From the NCBI GenBank assembly GCA_964384205.1, contig CAYLKS010000055.1, positions 7,400 to 19,530 of the forward strand: a DNA stretch of 12,131 bases, written 5' to 3'. This DNA is from CAYLKS01 sp964384205 [NCBI: uncultured bacterium] (GTDB lineage Bacteria > JAGOEH01). The notes beneath the pieces are model-generated. The model ran no database searches and was not told where the DNA came from. It saw only the letters and a program-made list of their open reading frames with translations. Shown here piece after piece: positions 1-9,000 of the stretch. Numbering within the stretch: the stretch's first letter is position 1; every line of letters starts with the position of its first letter. The translations under genes and the position numbers were made by a program.

Positions 1-430
1 TTTTTTTCAGTGAAAAACAACCTATTTTATTGATATATAACTGATTATATAAAATGCTTTTATATCTTTTTCGTCAATTATCACTATTGGTGGACAGAAG
101 ATAGCAGAATTACGTGCTAAAAATAATGTCTGTACCTTAGAAAGGTTAAAATCATAACAATAAAATAGCTATTTTCTTAGTGAATACTATCACTTGTGGT
201 GCACTCTCGCAGATTTAAATAAAAAAACTATGGACTAAATATTAGCCCTGCATCTCAAATTACTGATGATATTATTTCCCGACGACATTCTTGATATTAT
301 TGGCAATGAAAAATTATAATAAAAAATTATCAGCTAAACCTATAAATTCAGATAAAAAAAATTGCAAATAAATTTACAGAATATAAAGGAAATTACATCA
401 ATTAGCCATTTTATAATTCATAGAATATAT
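1..430. other. Intergenic stretch without an intact gene; short broken frames
   Basis: No frame of useful length with a believable start is open here on either strand. On the plus strand there are only short open pieces. One runs from about 80 to 160 and reads ..TIGGQKIAELRAKNN.. before a stop. Another covers roughly 190-320 in one frame, interrupted by an in-frame TAA, with the second half reading ..LFPDDILDIIGNEKL then stop. Short in-frame pieces separated by stops are what a decayed gene looks like, but chance frames in AT-rich DNA look similar. The second piece faintly recalls the N-terminus of some Bacteroidota transposases; that is a guess. No terminal inverted repeat or target duplication was found. 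It is best read as non-coding or decayed DNA beyond the end of the minus-strand operon. Confidence 0.45.
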
Positions 431-465
431 AAAAAAGCCGAAAGATTAAATCTTTCGGCTTTTTT
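431..465 (-). terminator. Intrinsic terminator of the two-gene operon, symmetric in both directions
   Basis: This is a perfect inverted repeat with 17-base arms (AAAAAAGCCGAAAGATT / AATCTTTCGGCTTTTTT) around a single central A. In RNA it would form a GCCGAAAGAT stem closed by a tiny loop and followed by a run of six U. It begins 4 bases past the TAG stop of the large minus-strand gene, the expected place for a rho-independent terminator. The flanking A and T runs are mirror images, so it could also stop plus-strand transcription arriving from the left. What is seen is the palindrome and its position; the terminator role follows from the standard hairpin plus U-tract pattern. Confidence 0.92.
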
Positions 466-469
466 AATA

Positions 470-3400
470 CTATTTTACATACAATAACTTACCCTTCTTA
501 ATATCTTTTCCTATCTTCAATTCATATAAATATATACCTGTTGCTTGCTCTCTACCTTCATTATCTCTACCATTCCAATATAATACATTATACCCTTGAG
601 ATACATTAAATATTTTCTTTGAATATATTACTCGTCCCAAAAGATTATAAATTTTCAATTCAACATCATCATAAGATTTTAATCCAAACTTAAATAATAC
701 TCTATCTTTAAAAGGATTAGGATATACTTTAAAATGAAAATTACTTTCTTGTTTATTAATATTTTCAGAAATATCTGTAACATTTGTGGCTACATAATAA
801 AGTTCTGACCATTCAGAGCAAAAAATATTTCCAGGATAACAGTTCTTAATTTGAAAATAAACAACATTAACATCTTTTGGAATTCGGATACTAACACTGT
901 GCTTTTTTGATAATTTACTAATATACTTATAACTATTCTGTGATGATAAATTAGTTATCCATCGTATAGAAGATGCACTATATTTATCCGTTTCCCACTT
1001 TATTTCTATTTGATTACCAACAAATTGATAATCAAAATTAATAACCTCTGGCATATCAGGTAATGTTTCTGAAGTTTTAAAAAGAAAATCTTTATTTGTA
1101 CTATTACCATTTGCATCACTTAAGATTAGCCTATAATTATAATATATATTAGAATTTAATCCATTTAAAATCAAATAATTTTCATTGTAAAAATTTAATG
1201 AATCCGCAATAATTACCTTATTGTCAACTAAAGATATTAGTTTATAGGAAACAGGCTCATTTGTTTTCCAATAAACGCTGAAATACCCAAAATTTTTTAC
1301 TAATGTCTCAGGTTCAATTAAAAATTTAGGAGCATCATTATCAAAACTATTAATTGTATTAAAAACAAAAAAGCCGGATTCAGCATCATAAAAACTACTT
1401 AATTTATTTAGCTTTGCCATTCTATTCATACTTTCAGGATATTCTAATGAATTACCTAATATATCAGAAACCACCAGTTTAAAATAATAAATAGAATTTG
1501 GCTCAAGAGAATCTATGTATATGGAAAAGTTAGAACTATAATTTTCTTTTGATATTTTTTTATTTAACGCATCAAGTGACTCACCATAATATAAGTCTAA
1601 TTTTACAGGTTCTGAAAAAGAAATATTCAATATAACTTTATCATTATAAGAAAAAACATTTATATCAATAATTTCCGGTTTTATAGTATCAGTAATAGAA
1701 ACAAAATCAATAGTGAATTCCTCAATATCAGAATAAATAGTATCATTTTCAATATAACTCATAACCTGATAATAATAATGATTATTATCTAAATTTTTCA
1801 AAACAATATCATGTTCATTATCAAATGAATCTAAAATAACTGTATCTGTTAATTCATTATCTGAAAGACCATAATATAAAATAGAAAAACTTTTGAGATT
1901 ATTCTTCCATGAAAAAACTGCTCTATTCCCTTTGATATGAGCTTCAGGATATTTAAGAAAAGCCAATTTTGTCCTTATCTCAGGCTCTTTTACATAAATA
2001 ACAACAGAATCTGTATCACTAATTATTTGTGAATCCATTACAGTCCAATGTTTAACTATCTGCCTACCAGAATTTCTGAATACTATATTTCCCGGTTCAA
2101 TTGTATCAAGAATAGTACCATCACTTAATTTCCAAAAATATTTATAATCATAAATTGTATTAAATGACTCAGCCTTCAAGAATAAAGATTTACCAAAATC
2201 TATTGATAGACTATCTTCTTCTGGTAATAAAATCTGAGCAATAGGCTTCCTATATATAACAAAAGGATTATTTAAAATTGAAAATGCCGTTGAATCGCCA
2301 TCAAAAGATACTTTCAGAAAACACTTTTTAGATTCTATTGTATCTGGAACTAACCAATTGAAGACATCACTATTAATACCACCTATTGATATGAAATCAC
2401 TTGCTGGATTATCTTTAAAAAATACATTTACCTTCCCAAAATATGAATCCCTTTCAATTGAAAGTTTTAATGTATCTCCTGATAAATAAATATCTTTATC
2501 CAATGATTTTTCAGTTAGCTTAATAGCATAAATCTCAAATGGACTTGATAATGTATTTATTGTTGTATCATTAAAAGAAGCTATTTTGATATATGCTTTT
2601 TCTGTTTTTGTATGAGGAAGATTAAAATCATAAGTCTTTTTATCCCTATTATCAATTTTTTCTTCTACAATCGAATAAGTTTTTCCGCTATCAATGGATA
2701 TATAAATATTTACAAAATCACATTTACCTGTATTAGACCATGAAAGACTAAAATTGCTTCCTGACAAAAAGCTGTTTTGACTGAAAGATGATATTGAAAA
2801 ACTAACTGGCTCATAAATCACAAATTTATTTGAATAAGCTATAACCTGTTTGTCAATAGATTGTATTTTTATATAGGTGGAATCCAACTGACAATTAGGA
2901 ATATTCCATTCATACACTCCGCTATTTTCAACTCTTGCTATAAAAATCCATCTCTCGCTATATTTATAAAAAATCTCTACAGAATCAATTAATCCTGTAG
3001 TTGCCCACTGAACAGATGTCTTAGTTCCAACAATAAGAGAGTCATTCAACGAAGGTTCTAATACCGAAATTGTTCTTTTTTCAACAATATTAAATCTTTT
3101 TGAAATATAATATACATCATCAAAATCAGCAGATGTAAATTCTAAATGAGCATTGTCTGTAACAGGTAATGTATCGGGAATTTTCCATAAAAATCTTTCC
3201 TTTTTAACATAAAAATATTTCAAAACATCAATGCTAATATTATTCAAACTATCTACATACCTAACATTTAACTTCTTAAAAATTCCCCCATAATTCCACA
3301 TAATATAAATATTACTACCTCTCTCAACAGAATTAAAATTAAATTCATTATAAAAACTTATCCAATTATTATATAAATGAAAACTTGAGTCTATTATATA

Positions 3401-6061
3401 ATTAACAGAATCATCTTTTGAGTCCCAGATTTTCAGAATGGCATTCGAATTTGTATCCGGAGCAGACCATAAAAATTCTCCATTATTACTGATTACATCA
3501 TCAATTAAAACAAAATTTTTACCACCATCTAATGAATATGCAGCTGCTATATTTTCTATCTTACCTGTAGATTCCCATTTTATTTGAATTTCTTCCTTAG
3601 AACTTAATGTATCGTTTGGTAGAGGAGATAAAATTGTAATCGTTCTTTTTTCTAAAATGCTAAAAGGCTCATCTAAAATATCATTAATTAAAGAATCTGT
3701 AGCTGATTCTACCTTAATCCAACAACTATCCGCAATAATAGTATCTGGAATATGCCATAAAAATGATAAAGTATCAATCAATTTACTTTCATCCTGTTCT
3801 ACTTGATAAGCTGTAATAATTGTGTCAAAACTCTCTCCATTATCATAAGATATAAAAATATTCACACTATCTTTCAAATTAAACATTATCCATTTAATAT
3901 ATTCATTCTTTCCTGCTTCCCATTCCTCTCCATTATCTGGTGCTAACACCTGTAAAGAACGATTTTTATTTATCAAGATAGTATAGGCATCATACCATTC
4001 TGAAATATAATTTTTGCTATCTTTAATTTGAACTTTAATATGAAATTTTCCTGATTTTCCATAATTATGAGTAGCAATAAATTTTTCATTATTACTAAAT
4101 GAATCTGAAAAATCTGTAATAGTACCATCACCCCAATCTATTTTTGCATACATCAAATCATTTTCATTATCATATCCTTCAATTTCTAATTGTATATTGT
4201 GATTTTCAATCCCAATACTATCACCAGAAATACTAACTATTTCAGGAATTGTATTTACTAAAACATTCTTTGCTGTACTCCACTCAGATTCAGCGTCATA
4301 AACATCCTTTACCATAGCCTTTACTGGATACAAACCAGTTTGCTGCCACATTTTTTCAACAACAATTGTAGTATCAGAAGGATAAGGCCCTTCCCATGAA
4401 GTACCTTCATTATCTCCCCAATCTATCTTTAGATATAATGAATCATTATCATTATCTTTTATATAAAAAGAAAATATAGCAGAAGAATCAGGAAAAAGTG
4501 TTGTATCTGAAATAGAAACTATAGGAACATTAGGTTTTAAATTTACAATAGTAATATTTACAGAATCAGGAGCACTTTCTGCTCCATTAACATCTTTTGC
4601 TTTGACAAATACAGTAAAAGCACCTAAATTATGCCATCTATGAGTAAAGGTTACTTGCTGGCCTGAACTATATGGACCTGCCCAATTTGTAATAGTACTA
4701 TCCCTCCAATCTATATAATAATAAATATTTTCATTTTCAGGATCAGAAGAAGTTATTTGAAATGAATAAGAAACATTTCTATTACCTTCTGAAACTTCAT
4801 TTGTAATAACAGGCTTACTTGGACTACTATTATCTGATGTACTAAAAGACCATACTGGCCCTTCAGTTTGAGATTGATCATCTTTTGCAACTACCTTCCA
4901 ATAATATACTTTATTATATCCTAAATTATCAGGATTATAACTATTACTATTATGATTTTGTGCAACTAATGTAGTTGGAGGATTATTCTCTCCAAAATAA
5001 ATATCATAAACTAATTCATCATTATCTGGATCATCGCATTGCCATGACAAAATAAGATTTGAAGCATTAACATTATTAGCATTATTAGCAGGATCAGGAT
5101 TTGCTGGCTGATTTGGTGATTGATTTAATTCATATAATACTAACCCATTTGCTTCTGTAGAACTACTTGGATTTAGCCAAATCTTATATTCATTTTCAGC
5201 AACAACATTATATATCTTATCATTAGGTAACGCTGAATTTGAAGTGTTATATCGTGTCCAGTTATTACCACCATCCAGAGAAAAAACAAACCCATCAACA
5301 GTTCCTACAAAAATTTTATTACCTTTTATATCTAAACTATAACAAGCTCGTCCATTCCATGTACCATCGATTACAACTGTTGTCCAGTTTCCCCCTCCAT
5401 TATCTGTATAAGCTAAATCATGCCCTGTAGCAACCCAAACTCTGTTCCCCTCAACATCAATTTTTCTTACTGATGCATGTGGTAACCCTTCAGCTACCGC
5501 ATAAGTAGTCCAATTAACTCCATCAAATTTTTTTACTCCATTAGTATTAGTTCCAACCCAAATATTTCCATTACCATCAATAACAACATCATAACAATAA
5601 TCAGAAAAAACTGTTTCCCATGTATCACTTCCTGATGGCAATTTTTTTAAGGCACTTGTACCTGCCGCCCATATATTACCATTCTCATCCAATACTGCAG
5701 CTTTAACGTCTCCGATACCATCTATATTATATTTTGTTATAGCATGTGTTTGTATATCTATTTTCACTAAATAATTGTTTGCCCCCTGGAATATGTAACC
5801 ATTGGAATAAGAAACACCCGTACTATAGCTGGATGCAGGCCAACCAAGCTCGGGATTAGTATCATTATCATATTTCTGAATATGATGAGATCTTATTGAT
5901 GCCCATAAATATGTACCATCAAAAGCAATCCCAACTACCTTATCTCCAAGAAGCCAACTGTTGGCAGATGTAATATGAGTCATCTGATCATCTGCTTTGA
6001 TATTAGAAAAAATTATCAAAACCAATAAAAATACTTTTATAAATACTCTTCTCATTTCCAT
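470..6061 (-). CDS. Giant secreted modular protein A: beta-propeller, PKD/Ig/Fn3-like array, T9SS type A sorting domain
   Basis: This 1863-aa protein is predicted to be exported by Sec and then across the outer membrane by T9SS. It has a signal peptide at 1-23 (basic start, hydrophobic core, cut near IKA/DD). A beta-propeller of two-component-regulator type follows at about 25-310, with blades such as GNIWVGTNTNGVKKFDG. Next come an Fn3-like domain (310-405), three PKD-like domains (405-500, 500-597, 600-697; IDWGD and WxGPY motifs) and about six Ig-like modules of roughly 95 aa resembling the Kre9/KNH-type Ig fold (698-1272). These have a strand ending I-x-W and a later W-x-(I/V/A)-PD. Another PKD-like domain (1273-1360) and Fn3-like domains (1360-1760) precede the sorting domain (about 1775-1863: VYPNPF, IYNLLG, WNGRDNEG, GIYLYEL). 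It lies 11 bp after gene B. The start is undecided: ATG at 6061 sits 3 nt from GAGG, ATG at 6055 sits 9 nt from it. No catalytic motif is visible; a surface adhesion or scaffolding role is inference. Confidence 0.9.
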   Translation of the reverse strand: MEMRRVFIKVFLLVLIIFSNIKADDQMTHITSANSWLLGDKVVGIAFDGTYLWASIRSHHIQKYDNDTNPELGWPASSYSTGVSYSNGYIFQGANNYLVKIDIQTHAITKYNIDGIGDVKAAVLDENGNIWAAGTSALKKLPSGSDTWETVFSDYCYDVVIDGNGNIWVGTNTNGVKKFDGVNWTTYAVAEGLPHASVRKIDVEGNRVWVATGHDLAYTDNGGGNWTTVVIDGTWNGRACYSLDIKGNKIFVGTVDGFVFSLDGGNNWTRYNTSNSALPNDKIYNVVAENEYKIWLNPSSSTEANGLVLYELNQSPNQPANPDPANNANNVNASNLILSWQCDDPDNDELVYDIYFGENNPPTTLVAQNHNSNSYNPDNLGYNKVYYWKVVAKDDQSQTEGPVWSFSTSDNSSPSKPVITNEVSEGNRNVSYSFQITSSDPENENIYYYIDWRDSTITNWAGPYSSGQQVTFTHRWHNLGAFTVFVKAKDVNGAESAPDSVNITIVNLKPNVPIVSISDTTLFPDSSAIFSFYIKDNDNDSLYLKIDWGDNEGTSWEGPYPSDTTIVVEKMWQQTGLYPVKAMVKDVYDAESEWSTAKNVLVNTIPEIVSISGDSIGIENHNIQLEIEGYDNENDLMYAKIDWGDGTITDFSDSFSNNEKFIATHNYGKSGKFHIKVQIKDSKNYISEWYDAYTILINKNRSLQVLAPDNGEEWEAGKNEYIKWIMFNLKDSVNIFISYDNGESFDTIITAYQVEQDESKLIDTLSFLWHIPDTIIADSCWIKVESATDSLINDILDEPFSILEKRTITILSPLPNDTLSSKEEIQIKWESTGKIENIAAAYSLDGGKNFVLIDDVISNNGEFLWSAPDTNSNAILKIWDSKDDSVNYIIDSSFHLYNNWISFYNEFNFNSVERGSNIYIMWNYGGIFKKLNVRYVDSLNNISIDVLKYFYVKKERFLWKIPDTLPVTDNAHLEFTSADFDDVYYISKRFNIVEKRTISVLEPSLNDSLIVGTKTSVQWATTGLIDSVEIFYKYSERWIFIARVENSGVYEWNIPNCQLDSTYIKIQSIDKQVIAYSNKFVIYEPVSFSISSFSQNSFLSGSNFSLSWSNTGKCDFVNIYISIDSGKTYSIVEEKIDNRDKKTYDFNLPHTKTEKAYIKIASFNDTTINTLSSPFEIYAIKLTEKSLDKDIYLSGDTLKLSIERDSYFGKVNVFFKDNPASDFISIGGINSDVFNWLVPDTIESKKCFLKVSFDGDSTAFSILNNPFVIYRKPIAQILLPEEDSLSIDFGKSLFLKAESFNTIYDYKYFWKLSDGTILDTIEPGNIVFRNSGRQIVKHWTVMDSQIISDTDSVVIYVKEPEIRTKLAFLKYPEAHIKGNRAVFSWKNNLKSFSILYYGLSDNELTDTVILDSFDNEHDIVLKNLDNNHYYYQVMSYIENDTIYSDIEEFTIDFVSITDTIKPEIIDINVFSYNDKVILNISFSEPVKLDLYYGESLDALNKKISKENYSSNFSIYIDSLEPNSIYYFKLVVSDILGNSLEYPESMNRMAKLNKLSSFYDAESGFFVFNTINSFDNDAPKFLIEPETLVKNFGYFSVYWKTNEPVSYKLISLVDNKVIIADSLNFYNENYLILNGLNSNIYYNYRLILSDANGNSTNKDFLFKTSETLPDMPEVINFDYQFVGNQIEIKWETDKYSASSIRWITNLSSQNSYKYISKLSKKHSVSIRIPKDVNVVYFQIKNCYPGNIFCSEWSELYYVATNVTDISENINKQESNFHFKVYPNPFKDRVLFKFGLKSYDDVELKIYNLLGRVIYSKKIFNVSQGYNVLYWNGRDNEGREQATGIYLYELKIGKDIKKGKLLYVK

Positions 6062-6070
6062 CCCCCTCTC
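6062..6070 (-). promoter_or_regulatory. G-rich Shine-Dalgarno of gene A
   Basis: Read on the minus strand this is GAGAGGGGG, directly abutting the ATG at 6061 and six bases before a second in-frame ATG at 6055. It lies in the 11-bp gap after the TAG stop of gene B, which fits translation of A from the shared transcript. With a GAGG core the spacing is 3 nt to the first ATG and 9 nt to the second. The second is the more usual spacing, but gene B uses a spacing of about 4 nt, so the sequence alone does not decide the start. Confidence 0.7.
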
Positions 6071-6072
6071 TT

Positions 6073-9000
6073 CTATTTAAGAATAATCATTTTTCTTTTT
6101 AATGTACCATTCTTTTCTGTTTTTAGCATATAAAAATATATACCTGATGATAAATTCTTAGCATCTATTGTCACTGAATACCTTTTATTACCCACAACAT
6201 TTAGGTTATATTTATAAACTTCTTTTCCTAAAATATTAAAAACATATAGACCTACATTCTGACTTTCAGGAACAGAGAATTCTATTTTAGTGAACTTAAT
6301 AAATGGATTAGGATAATTTTGCTTTAATACAGGAGTCGTGCTTAAAATATTATTACTTTCATCAATATCTATTGTCATTTTATGTACAATCAATAATGTA
6401 TCACTTATGTTACCAGAATAATCAAAAGCAACTACTTTAAGTTCAAAATCTATATTATCTTCAATAAATACAGTATCTGTGTAATTGCTATTAATTATAC
6501 TCAACTCTCCATCTTTAACTTTATATAACTTAAATCCTTCAAAATCTTCACATTGAGGGAGATGCCATTTAACTTCAACCTTATTTTGATCAAAAGGTTC
6601 TACGATATAAAAAGAATCTAAAATTGGGGCTATAGTATCAACTTCCAGACTATCCAATGTTTTAACATATAAAATAGTATCTATTTCATTACTTAGATAT
6701 ACATTAGTTATCTTAAATTCATAATCCTTACCAGGTAATAAATCCTTAACCACAATATTATGAGTTCTACTTTCATTACTATGAATAATTACATAATCAT
6801 TTGTTGTATCATCTTTTATTTTGTATTCAATCCTTGCTGATGTTGGATAATTTATTTGCCATGATAATTTTATTAGATTATTCCTTATAACAGGTACAGT
6901 AATTCCATTAACATAATTCAAAGCAATATTTGAATCTTCAATAATAACTGAATCAATAGAAGAAGAATAAATAACATTATTATTATAATCTTTTAAAATT
7001 ATTCTATAATAATAAGAATCAGAACTATTCAAATCTGGGATGCTAAAATAATGTTCACTACCAAAATCACCAGACATAACATTATAACTAAGATGGAAAT
7101 CATCAAATTTTGAATATTCAATTTCACTAAAAGAAGGAACATTAGATTGATATGAAATAAATAAAATATTATTTTTTATAACTTTTTTTAGATTATCAAT
7201 AGTTGCCTGTGTTGATAAATAATCCTTTTTCATAGTAAAAAATATAGTATCAGCAACTATATTATCATTAATGTCAAATACTTTTATAATAGCCTTGTAT
7301 TCAATATCTTTTTTAAAACCAGTAAAAATCTTCTTAAAATTTAAGAAATATTTGCCAAATTTCTTATATGAAAAAAGATTACCATTATTATCATAAATAG
7401 CAATCTCAGGTTTTACATATTTATTTAAAGCAAAATCTATATATATAACAGAATCTTCAATAATCTTTACGAGAGGCTTCTTTATAAAAAATAATTTATC
7501 ATCAGAAGATTTAGAAATAAATTTCATAGAAGGCTGATAATCACCATTATTAAATATAGAATTTTTCTTAAATAAAACTTCTGATTCATTTGTAATAATA
7601 TTTGAAAAACCTCTTTCATCTTCTATTTCTATAGAAAAACTATAAAATTTATTAGGCTCTAAATCGTCAATAATAAAATAATTAAATGTATTAAATATTT
7701 CTGTTTTAAATGTATCAACTATTCCAGTTTTATCCATAAGATATAATGTTGTTTTAACAGGTTCTGTAGCTCTAAAACTTATAATAACTTTATCATTTGC
7801 TGCGTCCACATTAGGACCAGATATAATATATGGTATTGTTATATCTTTTAATGATGATGCTCTAAATTCAAAAGCTCTTTTATCAAAAATAATTTTATTA
7901 TTCTCAATTTTACCAACAGTATATCTATAAAGACTATCTACTAATAAATTATTTATCATGAAAGTATGGTTATTAGTCTTTTCACTATCATAAAAAACCA
8001 AACTATCACCTGTTGAAAAAAAGATTTTAAAAACACCACGCTCTAAATTATTAGTATTATAATTAGCTAAAATCTTACCATTTCTATTATAGGTAATAGC
8101 AGGAATGTTGCTTAAACTTAATAAGCTATCACTTCTATCAACTAATGTATGAAAAGAGAATATATCAGAACAAGGATAGCTAAATTCTGTAGAAGCCAAA
8201 AATTGAACTTTAAAGAAATATTCTGTATTGGATTTTAAATTGTCTAAATTTATCATAAAATCATCTTGTCGGTTTTTATCAAAAACTATTTGATTCCAAT
8301 TTATAGTATCATCTTCTGCATAATAAAATTTCATAAACGCTGGATATGTTGACTTAATATTAATAACTGCATTTTTATTAGTAACATCTACAATATCGGG
8401 AGAGGATTTTAATTTTAAATCTGGATTATAATTAGCTCTTGCATTTATTAATATCTGCAATGTATCTTCAAAATTATTCCCTATAATGAGCAATGTATCT
8501 TTTATTAAATTTGTGTCTATTGGAATATATTTAACATTAATATTCAATGTATCTTTTGAATAAAGTATATCATTATCGGCATTAACTAAAAATACATTTG
8601 AAAAATATTTTACGTAAAGTGTATCAATATAAAAATCAAAAGAAGTATTATTAACAACCTGAGATATCTTCGCAAGAGTATCCAAAATATAAAGAGAATC
8701 AAAAACCAATTCTGTATCTAATAAATCAATAGAACCATGAGATGCAATAGTAAAAACACCTGAATTACCATAATATAATTTATTATTGCAATTAATAATT
8801 TTTAAAAGAGCTTTATTTGTATTAACAGCTGGAACTTTAAAAACATAAAAATTCTTATTTCCAATTGAATCTTCAATTTGCTCAAAAGTCTGACCAGAAT
8901 CTTTTGAGAAAAAAATATCAATATAATTAGAAGTATCCACTGTACTTTGCCAATATATAGTATCCAATTCCTCTGCATAAAGTGTATCATTATTAGATAA

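Noticed and set aside
5239-5430. Short plus-strand open frame inside gene A
   Set aside because: It lies wholly antisense to the conserved propeller region, has low-complexity His/Tyr/Leu content and no ribosome-binding site; it is a shadow of gene A.
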